Shown: positions 1-12,586 of the stretch, one piece after another
Layout: the number at the start of each line of letters is the position of its first letter
Position numbering within the stretch: the stretch's first letter is position 1
From: Patellaria atrata CBS 101060
Taxonomy: Eukaryota > Ascomycota > Dothideomycetes > Patellariales > Patellariaceae
Length of the DNA: 64,000 bases
Direction of reading: 5' to 3'
NCBI GenBank assembly: GCA_010093705.1
Contig: MU006094.1
Span: 533,550 to 597,549, forward strand
Program-made: the position numbers and the translations under genes
The notes under the pieces: generated by a model
What the model was told of the DNA's origin: nothing
Databases searched by the model: none
Seen by the model: the letters and a program-made list of their open reading frames with translations, nothing else

Positions 1-457
1 AACCGCCCCTCGGCCACTCCCCCCCCCCTCGCCTCCACAACGGCCCAAGCGTACAAGGTAGGTAAAGAGCAACATGACCACCTCAGCTCACCTTGACAGC
101 TTTTGGCGAGGGCATTTGGAATCCGCACATCTCACATCTCGCTGACCACGACCCTAGCCTTCACCCCCACGACCGCACTTGCCTTTGACGTAAGGTGCGA
201 CTGAGCAAAGGTACAAAGCCGCTCCCCCCCGCGCCTCGCGAAAGCCCCCCAGACTTCTCGTCAGCAAGTCACCCATCGAGATCCTTTGCCAATACCGCCC
301 GCATAGTCCAAACCGGTGCATCTGCACGACGGAGGATATGGGTGTGGCGCCGGCGTGTGCCGCAACTACCGACATGACATGAACATATCCCCATCGACCC
401 CTTAGGGGGAAAGGGGAGGGTCACTTGGGCCCATCTAGGGGCCGGCTGAACGCTGGG
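1..457. other. Non-coding 3' flank of the first MFS gene
   Basis: No supportable gene. The first 30 bases are C-rich and several short open frames exist on both strands, but none has a recognisable domain or a convincing splice pattern. This is probably the 3' flank of the minus-strand transporter that ends at 458, or part of a gene cut by the window edge. Confidence 0.4.
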
Positions 458-2373
458 TTACCTCCCTAGCAACGTCGTCGTCGGCTCTGAACCTGCCTCA
501 CCACCATCGCTGGACTCCGCGGACCCTGCCAACGTCGCATCGACATCATGGTCGAGGTCGTGGTCGTTGCGCCCTTGACGTGCGTCTGCATCGTCTCCGT
601 CTCCGTCGTGCCGGTTGGTGTCATCGTCGACAGCGATGGCCGCGAGCACGACGCCAACGGCCGCGACCAGCCCCGCGCACGCGAGGAAGGGGAGCCCGAT
701 CCAGTTTCCACCCCACTTGACGCCTATGCGGAAGAGCTCCGCGAGAAGCGGGGCGCCGACGATGAGACCGACGTTCTCGATGACGCCAAGGGTCGTGTAG
801 AGTCTCCCGACATGGTGTGGTTCGACGAGGCTGGTGAGCAGACTTCGAAGGAGAAACATCAAGCCGCCGCCGAGGTTGTATATGGCACAGGCGACGAGGA
901 AGAGGGGGACGTTGGGTGCTGAGGCTGTAGTGAGGAAACCGAGAGCCATGATTAGAGCGGAGGCGCGGGAGAGGATGAGATCCTTGCGTTGAGCCGGGTG
1001 GTGGAGGAGAGAGGTGATGAAGGGGAGGATGACGAGAAGGACGAGTGTTAGCATACCGGACCGGATTGAGACTAGGAGGGTGGATTGGGATATGGAAATC
1101 CCGTAGCGTGTTGATGTGTAGAGTAGAAGGACCAAGTTGCTGGCGTATAACAGCATATGGATGAAGAAGGTGGGTATCAGTAGGATTATCCGTATGTCCG
1201 CTGTGATGAAACTGAAGGACGATTTGATGCCTGAAAGGAAGTTTTGCTTGTTAAAACCTGACAATGCAGGTGTCTCAGCAGATTCTAAAGAATCGGTATT
1301 CTGGTTTTTGTGGTAATTGAGCGTCTCTGGAACCGCAAAGACTATTCCTACCGCCGCACCTTGTACCAATAGTCCAAGGAATTGAGGTATCCATGGATTA
1401 TATGTCATAAGCCACGCAGTCAACGATGGAACAATGAATTGGCTGATCATCTGCGCCGCTCCTAATCGGTAGAACATAGTAATTCTGATAAAAGGTTAAT
1501 ATTGTAGGCAAGAAGGTAATTCAATTGGTTTTACCTCTCAGATTCATCAACCATGTCCGCAAGCATGGTAAATAACATTGCACTTGCTACTGGACTTGAT
1601 CCGGTAATAGCATGCAGTGCTGAAAGCCAGGAGAGGCGGATGGGAAGTGTATCAGCAAACCAGCCTAGATGATGTTTAGCAAACTGTTCCAGAAATATGG
1701 TGCATTTCTTGTGTATATTTGGAAATGAAGGAAATTAGGGGGAAGCTTGTATTTTCGTATAATTGCTAACGAATAAAATAAATATATAGAGTAAGATCGA
1801 ATTAAACATCGTCATGAAAAGGGAAATAAGAGTATAAAATGTTGAGAGCATACAAACGATCATTTTCCAGCCGCTTTGGAATACAAAACCAGCCATGACG
1901 AGCAGTAATACTGGCCATCTCCCGTACTTATCGGCGAACCAGCCCCATGGTATGGAGAATATCAAGCCTAGGAATTGTCAATATATGGATTTTTTTTAAC
2001 GGAGCTCGAGGCTCTGCGTACTTCCAATGGAGTCGAACGTCAACTGCCATCCTTGCAAAAGAGCAACATTTCCTTGCACTTTCGAGATCTTGCAGTATTC
2101 CTCCGAAACTTGTCCATTTCTTCCGATCTTGCTCGGATCATGTTTTTCGTAGTATTGCTTGCAATATATTGACTCGAAGACACGGGTCATAGCTGGATCG
2201 ACCAGCTGGCCACCAGCAACAACCGTAACGACAATCACCATAAGCAGAATGCATGCAATGCGACTGTTACGCTTCTCCTTTCTTCCATCACGAGCATTGC
2301 TAATCGAATCTCGGCGGGGAAGGGAAAGGAGAGGCGTTTCTTCGATGGAGGGTGACGTCGTTGGAGATGACAT
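458..2373 (-). CDS. MFS transporter (proton-coupled efflux/uptake type)
   Basis: Major facilitator superfamily membrane transporter of about 540 aa; the substrate is unknown. Four exons join in frame: 2373-2022, 1967-1854, 1664-1535 and 1484-458. The ATG at 2373 follows a longer frame that opens only with TTG, so it is the first true start. A basic, Ser/Thr-rich cytosolic N-terminus is followed by TM1 (around ACILLMVIVVTVVAGG). The TM2-TM3 loop carries the MFS signature GWFADKYGRWPV, and the last exon holds the remaining helices. The layout resembles the fungal PCFT/HCP-like and tetracycline-resistance-like MFS families. The C-terminal tail is unusual: after the last helix come about 50 residues rich in Asp and His, then a Ser/Glu stretch ending LLGR. 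It is followed upstream by a second MFS gene on the same strand. The family call is firm; any function beyond transport is inference. Confidence 0.88.
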
Positions 2374-3234
2374 GGTTTCGACGAAGGACGAGGTCGTTGG
2401 AGATGAACAAGTCAACGAGACTTGAGATTGAAGTATGAGTTGATGAATATTTCAAGAGACATCTGGATACGAGGCGACCATAAGCTTATATGTATCTAAA
2501 CTTGATTTATGTTGCGATCAGCAGAAATCCGAAGATGAATTTAGCCATTCCGTACCTTTTATTCCGTATCCGCAGTGGGTCGCGCAGCTTTCTCGTGGCC
2601 ATTGCTGCGTACGCAACCCCATCGTCGCAATCCACATATTACCCTTTCAATGCAATACGCAGCCTAAACATCAATTCATGACGAAAAGCATGCGTTATCG
2701 GGTTGAGAGTGAGGTTCGCGGTGTGCTATAAGAAGGGAGTTTTGTAGTACCTTGGTGGAATGTGAGTGTTCCAGCGGTTAGAAAGTTCTGCTGCAAGTGC
2801 ACCACCACACCGGAAATGGGCATCACGAAATGACGACCGCCGCCGTATGAATGGACTCGGCGGTCGTCATAAAAATTTTAAGCTTAAACAGACATCAGTC
2901 TGTCCTTGAAGCGGTCAGGAACACGGTTTGTTTGAAGAAGTTTCATACAACTATGGTGTCATGTCCCAATTCAGTTTTGTAAACGTAAAGCATTCGCAGT
3001 CTCCGGGACTTTTTACCTAATGATTATGAAGAATCCTTATAACTGGGTCAGAACCAAAGTAAAACCGTAACACAAATCATAACGGTGCTGTCAAGCTTGT
3101 CATCGTTCCTGAAATTATATAATTTCGAGTTTCCACCCGTTAATCATCTACTTATTATACATCCCTTTCCCTCCATTTCCTTAGCCCTAACTCCAAGCAC
3201 AATATGCATTAAAATACCCTCCCTAAAACCCTTT
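2374..3234. other. Intergenic spacer between two minus-strand MFS genes
   Basis: This stretch is the promoter side of the first transporter and the 3' side of the second. No coding frame is convincing. It holds a perfect 13-bp inverted repeat at 2830-2870, listed separately. The rest is moderately AT-rich without other repeats that I can see. Confidence 0.6.
2830..2870. repeat. Perfect 13-bp inverted repeat (hairpin)
   Basis: ATGACGACCGCCG at 2830-2842 is matched by its exact reverse complement at 2858-2870, with a 15-nt loop between them. It is GC-rich inside an AT-richer spacer. It could be an operator-like dyad for a dimeric regulator, a fold-back element or a transcript hairpin; the sequence does not decide. 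Confidence 0.85.
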
Positions 3235-5067
3235 CTATATAAGGGTGTCGTACTCTGGATTGACCCAGCTCGGTTGTCCGTTCTTAGCTCTGATCCTTCC
3301 TCCGAAGTAATGGATTCCTGCAATTGCTGGTACGGTAACGAAGAATGTAAAAATACCCTGAGATGCGAAGGTCCATGTGAAGCCCACAGAATCAACATAA
3401 GGGGCGATGAAAAATGGACTGGCGAAAGCGCTGAAGTTCAACAGCACGGCATAGAACGTGATCATACTCATGCTCTGCAGAGGATAACAGTCCACAACGT
3501 ACGCAGCAATCACAGTGTTGCCCATTTGAATGCCCGCAGCGACTGAAAGCATGATTAGAAATTGTAAGAATTTAACAGAACCGGTTGAGAGAGCTTACAC
3601 AAGAAGAAGGCGACTTGACCGACCATCCAGTGATATCCTTTGTCAATGCTGATACCCCAGATTATGAGACCAACTATTGGTATCCGTTATTAATGTCTCA
3701 TCATGAGTTTCGAGGAACAAACTTACGAGCACTCAAAAAAGCCGCGGGGTATGCCAACCAAAGCCTCATCTCTGCCGTCTTGATGCCATTGTTCTTTTTC
3801 ACTAGTCTCCGGATTATAATATCACTCAACTTGCCAGATGTGAAGAGTTCAGAGAAAAGAGTCCCAAGAATGAGGCCTATGAAAAGAAGTCCCTGGATAT
3901 GGGGCTGATACGTCTCATATGCGATCGGTAGCATGGTGATTACGCAAAGGAGCCACCAGTAGAAAGCAAAAGAGTAGAAAAACACGGATAGAAAGACCGC
4001 GAGGAATTTGAACGTTAGGACGAACCGAAGAGCTGCGTCCCAGGGTTTCGGGTGACGCATTCCTGGAACAGGTTTCACATTGATAAATGGGAGCATCTTA
4101 GACCGAGGGAGATCGACCTCCGTCGCAACGCTGTCCCTTCTTTCCGTCTTTTCAATATCAGCAGTGGCGGCGGAACCTGCCGTGAAAGGCATCCGCAAGA
4201 TCATCTGATTGCGAGGATACAGCGTCTCCGGTAGGAAGGCGATCTCTATGATTAGAATAACTGCAAAGAAGATTGCACTGAGCCAGTTAATCCATGCTGG
4301 ACTGACTAAGTTCATGAAACCACCGATAAGTGGGCCGACAAGGAGACCCATATCGAGGGCGAGAACCCACATGCCAGTTTTAAATCCACGCTGGTATTCG
4401 AAAAAGATGTCGTTAATGATGGCTAATCCAACCGTTGAAGCCGGCGAGACACCAAAGCCCTGGAAAAATCTGCCGGCCATGTATCCACTATACTTAGGTG
4501 CCTTCGCGACACCAATAGTCGCAGCGAGGGCAATCACCGTCCCAACGATGAATATGAGTCGCCGTCCATAGATGTCGGCTAGGGATGACCATATTAGAGG
4601 ACCGACAGCCTACGAAAAATTAGTTCCACAGAGATTCTGATGCGCTTGCTATTGTAGAGGTGTATTACAAGACCCAAAGCAGGAATGGCAAAAGTCCAAT
4701 TGACTTCACCAACAGTAAGACCAAATTGTTCTTGAATGTCAAAGAAAGAGGGAACGGTGGTTGTAGTAATGTATGTGAACATAAAATATCTGCCACAATT
4801 AGTCAGTCCAAGAGCTATAGATCTGCGACGCGTCAAGAGTCATGCTTACAGGGACATAACAATCGCCAAAATGCTATTTTTCCTCATAGCTGTCCAATTC
4901 AATGGATCTAGTGGATCGGAAGTCGGCTGAGGATGTAATCTCATTCCATCCTTGATGAGGATTGGAATATCCAGATCAGCAGTCCCTAAGATACCATCTG
5001 CCTTCTCAGGAACGTCCTTTCTCCTCTCAACATCTTTCTCGTTCAAGATCTTTGCGGAATCGGCCAT
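3235..5067 (-). CDS. MFS transporter, DHA1-like
   Basis: Second MFS permease, about 534 aa in five exons: 5067-4850, 4789-4669, 4609-3727, 3673-3599 and 3542-3235; all phases close. The N-terminal cytosolic segment contains the motif DPLDPLNW, typical of fungal DHA1/SVOP-like drug:H+ antiporters, just before TM1. The TM2-TM3 loop has SSLADIYGRRLIF, the MFS motif A. A hydrophilic central loop follows FLPETLYPRNQ, a common fungal signature between TM6 and TM7. The C-terminus (WVNPEYDTLI) is short. It is likely a plasma-membrane efflux pump for small organic compounds, by family. It lies tandem with the previous MFS gene and divergent from the MATE gene, so this end of the window is transporter-rich. 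The substrate cannot be read from sequence. Confidence 0.9.
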
Positions 5068-6712
5068 CGCGACAAAAAGATACAGCCAAAGTAGTTTCAG
5101 AAGATGTCTTGCGCGGGACGCGACTACAGATCCCCAAGATATTTACAAATCGAGAAAGATCAGAAAGATACAAAGAGTGTGTTTGGGGTTGAACATGTGT
5201 GAGGTGAAATGTCAGCGTGCGTGCTCGAAAGAGGAGGTATGCAGAGCACGATGATTTGCGTCTTAAGAATGCTTTGAAGAGCAGAAAAGGAAGTTTTGAA
5301 GCTTTTGGTAGCGTCCTCTTGGGTTAAAAGCAATATGGGACGAAGTGTTCTGGACGCGGTAGTACACCACGCCTCGTGGTGGCTTCAGTTCTGAGACGCA
5401 TGGATATGGGATGGTTCCCTCAAGAGCACTCGAGAATGACGGGAGGTGGTGAAAACATTTGGGCAGCCCCTACTATTAGGCTGCTTACGGCTAGTATCTG
5501 ATACTGAGAGCGATAGGGTGACTATTACCGCGAATTTTAGAATAATCGGCTTTACAACTGAAGATCAGGTAAAGATAAGTAGCCGCATCGCTAATCGTGC
5601 AAACCGGTCCCGAGGAAGATTTCAGAAAAAAATCATAATTGCACTTAGCTCCCGAAAGATAGCCGTAATAATTAAAAGACCAACGGAAGCACGGCGCGGG
5701 ACCTTTCTGTACTCTGCTCTACTTTTTCTGAAGGGTATGACCAAAGCAAAGGTCTAACGTCCCGGTATTATCAGTCTGACTACTGTATCGCCATATCTCT
5801 GATGTCGAATTGACCAACCATCTCGGTTGCTCTACGTTGGCTTTCTGGCTTTTCTCTTTTTAGTTTTGCCAATAATGTCTACCTAGATATCATGAATATT
5901 TTCGGTAGAACTAAGGTAAAAGATTGTTGTTGCATCGGCGTCCAACTGGCTGGTCCTTGGCTGCCACTATCACTTCCCATCCCACTCTCTCGGTCTCATC
6001 TGTCAAACACACCCAAAATAATATCATCATAAGGATCATCAACCACATTGAACAGTATATATATATATCCATTGAACTACATTAAATGTGTCGACTCGTG
6101 GTATAGACGAAGTACCAGGGAGATATCTACTGACAGCCAAGTGGACAAATGCACCGAGGTGAACACCTCGCTCATCCCTTTCTTAGCTAACGTAAAATTT
6201 ACATAGCCATGTTAAGTAAATCGGATGGCGAGTTGGAGATAAGAGATCTTTGGTACCGTAGCTCGCTCGTCAGCCATTCTCCATCGCTCGTCGATCCACA
6301 AATGCTTGCATACCTGACGTCCTGTCGACCGTGCAGCTCACGCAGAAGAAGAAGGGACGCAAGATGTCACTCGCAAACGTCTGTGGTCGCTTCTGGCACC
6401 TAGTCTCTCCGAACACTAATAAGCATACTGATATGCCATTATCATTGCTAAGTAGTGCCACTTCATACATGCTTGTATGCAAGATTTACCCTAGGGGCAC
6501 TTTCCTTTACGGGATGAGGTATAATGGTATCCTTTTCGTCCAGCAATTGAATGCTTGAAACATTTCTCCTACAACTCAGAACTATCTGATGTATCTGTCT
6601 CTTTGACAAATGGCCATCTTACGGCACAGTTAAAATTTCAATCGTGCCTCAGCACAACATCATTGTTTTTGAACGCAAACTTTACTTTTCTTCCTTTTAA
6701 GAGCGTTTCGAT
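5068..6712. other. Divergent promoter region between MFS and MATE genes
   Basis: About 1.6 kb with no supportable gene; the short open frames on both strands lack domains and splice patterns. It contains a (TA)n run at about 6054-6068. It should hold the promoters of the minus-strand MFS gene and the plus-strand MATE gene. Confidence 0.55.
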
Positions 6713-8331
6713 ATGGAGTCCCAAGATAACATCTCCTCCGGAATCTCATGGTTACCCAATTTCCTCCGCAAGTCACCAAAGGGAACCTCACCGTCAGAAA
6801 CTCCACCTAATGAGCGCTCACAACTGCTGCCCAAGCCAAATGATGCTGAAGTTGGCGAAACATATGAACTAGAAGATGAGGACTTACCTACCTCCAAACT
6901 TATCCTAAGAGAGTTTTGGATCCTGTTTAGAGGTTCCGTTCCTGTCATCTTAGCCTATGCGTTGCAGAATTCTTTACAGACCATCTCCGTGCTCATTGTC
7001 GGACGATTATCCCCTGAAGCATTAGCAACCGCTGCATTTTCCTACATGTTTGCTATGGCTACTGGATGGCTCATTGCTCTAGGAGGAACCACCGCAATTG
7101 ATACCCTTGCATCCGCCAGCTTCACCGGAAGTAAGAACAAGCATGATCTTGGCATTATACTACAACGATCATTCGTCGTTCTTACTTTATTCTACGTTCC
7201 TGTTGCAATTATCTGGTTCTGTTCCGCACCAATATTCAGAGCATTAGGTCAGGAGGATTATATAGCCCGGGATTCCGCCAAATTCCTTAGTGTTCTCGTA
7301 CCTGGGGGTCTGGGATACATCTACTTTGAAGCCATGAAAAAATACCTTCAAGCTCAAGGTACGTGTATCGAGCTTGAATATGCGACATACAGCTGAGACC
7401 CATATTAGAGATTATGAGGCCTGGAACATATGTTCTTCTCATCACGTCTCCTATTAGCGCAGGTTTGAACTACCTTTTCGTATATACGTTCAAAATGGGT
7501 CTCCTCGGAGCACCATTCGCGACTGGTATTTGCTACTGGCTCTCGTTCCTCCTTCTCCTCGCATACGCTCGCTTCGTGAAAGGCTGGGAATGTTGGGGCG
7601 GTTGGACTCGCCGCTGTCTCCAAAACATGAGCACATTTGCCCGATTAGCGTCTTTAGGGGTAGTTCACGTGGGTACCGAATGGTGGGCTTTTGAAATTGT
7701 AGCGCTGGCTGCCGGCAAGTTAGGAACGATTCCGCTCGCTGCGCAAAGTGTGATCATGACTACAGATCAAGTCATGAATACAATCCCATTCGGTGTAGGC
7801 GTCGCAGCAAGTGCACGCGTGGGAAATCTTCTGGGTGCTCGCAACGCCAAAGGAGCCGCGCGAGCCGCGAACACAGCAGCTTGGTTGAGCATGATTCTGG
7901 GTACTATTGTTCTTGCTGTCCTAATGGGCGTCAAGGACTTCTACGCAAAGATATTCAATGACGACGTGAGAGTCATTAGGTTGACTGCGGAGGTTATGCC
8001 TTATGTGGCATTGTTTCAAATTGCGGACGGCCTGAACGGGAGTTGCGGTGGGTCTCTAAGGGGGATGGGAAGACAACATATTGGCGCCTTCGTCAATATG
8101 GTGAGTTATTACGGCGGTGCCCTACCCTTGGGAATCTACCTTGCTTTCCACAGCTGGGGCCTTGCAGGCCTTTGGGTGGGACAGTGTATAGCACTTTATC
8201 TTGTTGGCTTTCTGGAGTGGGCGATCGTGGCATTCAGCAACTGGGATCATCAAGTCCAGAAAGCGTTTGAACGAATGGACCATGACGAACGAGCCGAGAC
8301 TGGGGAGTTTAGGGAAGAGGATGAAGTTTAG
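6713..8331 (+). CDS. MATE efflux transporter
   Basis: Multidrug and toxic compound extrusion family antiporter, about 522 aa in two exons (6713-7358 and 7409-8331). The intron has a GTACGT donor and a TTAG acceptor, and the joined reading passes through YLQAQ-EIMRPGTYV. Typical MATE features are the first-helix region VPVILAYALQNSLQ, the loop GRLSPEALATAAFSYM, the conserved ALGGTTAIDTLASASF segment, and in the second half PFGVGVAASARVGNLLGARNA, the MATE second-repeat signature. An acidic cytosolic N-terminus of about 60 residues contains the dileucine-like RSQLLPKPN, which resembles vacuolar targeting in yeast Erc1-like proteins (inference). It exports cationic organic compounds in exchange for H+ or Na+ by family knowledge. 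Length is normal and there is no sign of damage. Confidence 0.93.
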
Positions 8332-9966
8332 GGATTCCTTGGCCGGGTGGTAAAGGATTATCAGACTCTGAGGATTTGTTGAAAGATTGCCACTATTAAA
8401 AATGGCTGTAAAGATCGCATTATGATAGATATTCTCCGCTCGGGAGAGCTATTTTTTTTTTTTTTAGGACTTCAGAAGTAGACAGAGAGGCACAACATGA
8501 AGACAAAACCGAACAACATTTGCTCTTTTCCACCTCCTTTTCCCCGCAAACCCCGTTTTAAATGACACCTCTTCACCCTCCCCACAACGTCTTTCGACCT
8601 TTGACATAAAAAAGAGCCAGGAACACCCCATTAAGGTGCAATCCTCCCACGTTTCCTGCATATCAAGACTGCACTAGGACATGAAAGAATCACAAGAGCA
8701 GCGAGATGCATTCAGCCTATGCCCTCTGACGCCAGTCAAGTTCGTCATCCATCTCGATCTCGACCTGCTTATCGACCAGAAGGGCCCAGCGAAAACGCGC
8801 CCTTCTCAGCTGCCGCATCGCCACTATCAGCGTCTGGTAAACCTCGGGGGAAAGCAGAGGTTGAAAAGTCGGTCTAGCCGTTGCTACGGGGCATGATTCC
8901 CGCCGTTGAGTAATTTCGATTTCTCTCCATCATTATTCCATGCTCTTGAGGTTTCTCGTCATCACCTGCACGTACGTAACAGACATCTAATATTCGTCTT
9001 AACAGTGTCGGTACCAGAGGGTTAAGGGATATGCTAAGGCCTTCGCCTTACTGAGGAGTGTAGAAACCGGGGAGACGAGACGTCAAGACATGGAGCAAGA
9101 TAAAGCATTCCACAGATGCGTTGTGAGCATGTTAGGTAAAGCCACAATCGGATGGACCTATTGGCTACTTGATATCAGAATCACGAAATCTCGGCACACA
9201 TATTTCTGGAATCGATTGAACTAGTTCTAATGGCCGCTAACTAGTTCTAAGAACTAATCGTCAAACTTGCCTTACCTAATTCAACCTGAACTTTCTTCCC
9301 CCTCAACATCGAATACCCCACCAAACTTACAGGAACACTGGATCTTTGCTAGTATTCCGGCCTTACCATGCGAATACCATGCATCAGCTTCCGTCGACAC
9401 GTTTGCCATTTAGTCATCAGCAGTGCAAAGGACGTCGGAAGTTCTGATCCCAGGCCCAAACAAGCTTATCACTGCGCGCCCAGTTGCTATAGCCAGGTCC
9501 TAGCAACCGCAGCTGCCAACGACCTGACCATGCGTATGCTGCGTGAGCTGGACGCAATTGGGTGTATTCAGACGGGCTCTACTGAATGGTGCTATGCCGA
9601 AGACCGCTCGGGATGCTCTCACGGCTTCTCCTCTCTCGCGTCATTCGCGGCAGGGAAGTTACGCCCGAGGAGCAGATACCCCATTAGGTCATACCCTTCT
9701 CTGAGAAGGAACCTTTGCAGGAAGGAGCATGAGAGGCCAAAGGGTCCGAGATCTCAAGGTGAGGGGAGCTAGAGCTCTACCTTAGCTCCCTTTAGCTGTT
9801 TACCTAACAGCTCGAGGTCATCAATCTGTCAAAGCTATTGTTGATTGCTTGGATCCTTTACTTTTCTTCTTTCCTCTCGCACTTTTCTCGTCTTCCTCCC
9901 TCCTTCATCCTCTTTCTCCTCTCTGTCAATTGGTCAGTATAGAAAGATTCTGTTGTGATACGTAGA
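8332..9966. other. Intergenic region upstream of the agmatinase gene
   Basis: No convincing gene. There is a 14-T run at 8452-8465 near the MATE 3' end, a 12-bp direct repeat AACTAGTTCTAA at 9219-9230 and 9239-9250, and a long C/T-rich tract at about 9857-9930, the pyrimidine-rich leader often found just upstream of fungal start codons. Open frames at 8681-8896 and 9368-9772 have Cys/Arg-rich translations unlike any family I know and were not called. Confidence 0.5.
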
Positions 9967-11594
9967 ATGAAGTCAATTGCTGTTTTCGCTGCTCTGGCAG
10001 CTCTAGTTTCTGGCCATGATGATCATGAACAAGTTCCGATTGAAGGCCCACACAAGGGACTTTGGTATAACACCTTGCCTGGTGATGGCGGGACTCAGGT
10101 ACGAATGACCTCCGAGCTTCTCGATGCTGAATCAAAGCAATTGACGTCTGGAAACAGGCGGATTCGGTGTTCTCCGGTATCTCGACATTTGGTCGCCTCC
10201 CGTACCATCCTTGTCTTGCAAGCGACGACGTGAAATATGACATTGCGTTCATCGGTAAGCCAGTCCCAATCCCCAAAGCGGCCTTGAGAAAATTCTGACT
10301 ATATTACCTTTGTAGGAGCTCCCTTCGATACTGGCACTTCTTACCGTCCTGGTGCTCGGTTCGGGCCTAGCGGCATCAGACAAGGTTCTCGCCGCCTGAA
10401 TCTTTAGTATGTAGAAACTTTAACTTACTCTTATCTCCGTGGGCGCGCAAAGGCTCACGTAGGGTTGGGTTTAGCGGTGGCTACAACGTCCCCTTGAAAG
10501 CGAACCCATTCAACAGCTGGGCTACGGTTCTCGACTGCGGTGATATTCCCGTGACTTCGTAAGTATATTTCCAAAAGAAGAACAGAATGAAACTTCGAAT
10601 ACATTGGTGATCTGTTGCTGACCAGATTATTATCGTGACAGGTACGACAACGCGTGGGCATTGAGGCAGATTGAAGAAGGCCACAACAGCATCCTATCCC
10701 GAAAACCGAAAACGGATGCCTCCAGACCCGGTCCCTCGAAGAATGGTAAAACCCTTCCCCGTGTCATCACCCTCGGAGGTGACCACACTATCACTCTCCC
10801 GCTCTTGCGCAGCGTGACCAGGGAATATGGTCCCATTAGCGTTATTCACTTCGACAGCCATCTGTAGGTCTCAGCCTTCCTCCCTCCCTTAGCTATCTCC
10901 CTTTAACTCCTCTCTAACTCCGGCATCAGCGATACCTGGAAACCCAAAGTCTTCGGCGGCGCCCCGTCCGAACAAGCTGCCGTCAACCACGGCACCTACT
11001 TCTTCCACGCCTCGCAAGAAGGCCTGCTCGCCAACGACTCCAACATCCACGCCGGAATCCGCACCACGCTGTCCGGTCCCTCGGACTACGAGAACGACGG
11101 TTACTGCGGCTTCGAGATCGTCGAGGCGCGTGAGATTGACACCATCGGTACCGACGGCATCATCCGCAAGATCAGGGAACGTGTTGGCACGGAGAAACCG
11201 GTGTATCTGAGCATCGATATCGATACTTTAGATCCGGCTTGTGAGTTTAAAACCCCCTACCACTATATTCACTGTTGGATGCGGTAGATGAGATATTGGA
11301 TGGTATAGCTGATAATGTGTCACAGTCGCGCCCGCAACAGGTACCCCTGAAACTGGCGGCTGGTCCACACGTGAGCTCCGCACTATCCTGCGTGGCCTCG
11401 AGGGCATCAACATCGTCGCGGCCGATATCGTCGAGGTTGCCCCCGCGTACGACACCAACGCCGAACATACCACCATGGCGGCCGCCGATACGCTCTATGA
11501 GGTTATGACGATAATGGTTAAGAAGGGCCCGCTCAGTGCTACGGTGGAGGGTTATGATGGGGAGTTTGGAGAGGGACGAGCCGAGTTGAAGTAG
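9967..11594 (+). CDS. Secreted agmatinase/ureohydrolase family enzyme
   Basis: Arginase/agmatinase superfamily hydrolase, about 401 aa, which by family cleaves agmatine or another guanidino compound to urea plus an amine. Seven exons fit in phase: 9967-10098, 10158-10254, 10316-10406, 10475-10558, 10642-10863, 10930-11240 and 11326-11594. The N-terminus [16 protein letters not shown] is a clear signal peptide, so the enzyme probably enters the secretory pathway. Metal ligands are visible: the His of GGDHTIT, the Asp/His set of DSHLDTW (split by intron 5), and the paired Asp of SIDIDTLDP near the C-terminus. DSHLDTW has Ser where most bacterial enzymes have Ala. ATPETGGW-type substrate-loop residues (ATGTPETGG) follow. 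It sits downstream of the MATE gene on the same strand. The signal-peptide form is known in fungi, but its substrate is poorly defined, so guanidinobutyrase activity is an alternative. Confidence 0.92.
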
Positions 11595-12586
11595 GTTGGG
11601 CCGAGGTAGGCCGTAAGTGGTGGGTGTATTGCAGAAGGGGTATATGTGACAAAAGCATGATTGGCGAGATGAGTGATGATGAGATGAGATATGAGTGTAG
11701 AGTAGTAGGCCATGTATACGATGTAGAGAAAATCACGTTGATGTCGTAGTACTTTGAAGCCGGGATGCAGATCCGTATATCTTTAGGGATTACTCAACCC
11801 CTGAACATGCCGTTCGTGTTATTGTCCGCCCATATAGGGTTAAGAAATCGTTAATACGGTACAATGCCGTATAGACCAGTATCGAGCATGCACCGGGACC
11901 CAAAATAGCCAGAGCAACCGTATAAGAATCTGGTTCCGACATAGGACCGTCCAAACTACGTCCTCTCCTGCGGTTTCGTTCCAGACTTACCGATCATTGT
12001 TCTTACCTGCGAACCCTGACAGCGCTGTACCGTACAAACAATAATTGCGTACCTTACCGTACTTACTACCCTGCATACAGTACCTTGACGCCTCTCTGAC
12101 TTCCGTACGAAAGCTAGTATAGCAGTACGGTGTAGGCACACTTCACCATACTCATGCGGCAAAGTTTAATCCGTTAGCAGATATCTGAACCGAGAGTTCC
12201 CGAGACCTAGGGGGTGAGTCGTAGCAATGGATGAAATCTAGGTGTGGGCTCCAAAATAACCTCAGAGCGTGCAAGCGGTTCAAAGGGTATATGGGATAGT
12301 ACAACGAAGTAATCTGCATTGTATTGGATTTGACGAAATAGAGTATTCATACGAGCCCTTTCGAGCCATGCGTCGGTGACAGTAGAGTGACAGGAGAATG
12401 GTTCTGACAAGCTTTTGATTGTGAAACACTTTTTTCTACCTGCTGTGGTGCGTCCGTAGATGCACGTTGATCATGGAATATTGGCGAGACCTAGAAACCT
12501 TCGTTCTAGAAATCTCACACCTGTCATGAACTTTTTGGGGGACGCGAAATCATGTGAGTGAGATGCGCAAGATGTGTACAAACCCT
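11595..12586. other. Convergent intergenic region
   Basis: The 3' flanks of the agmatinase (+) and the F-box-like gene (-). I see several dispersed GTACGGT/ACCGTAC-type motifs between about 11840 and 12130 but no gene, tRNA or large repeat. Confidence 0.5.

Noticed and set aside
9368-9772. 134-aa open frame upstream of the agmatinase
   Set aside because: Composition (many Arg, Cys, Ser) resembles random translation, there is no domain and no supporting splice pattern.
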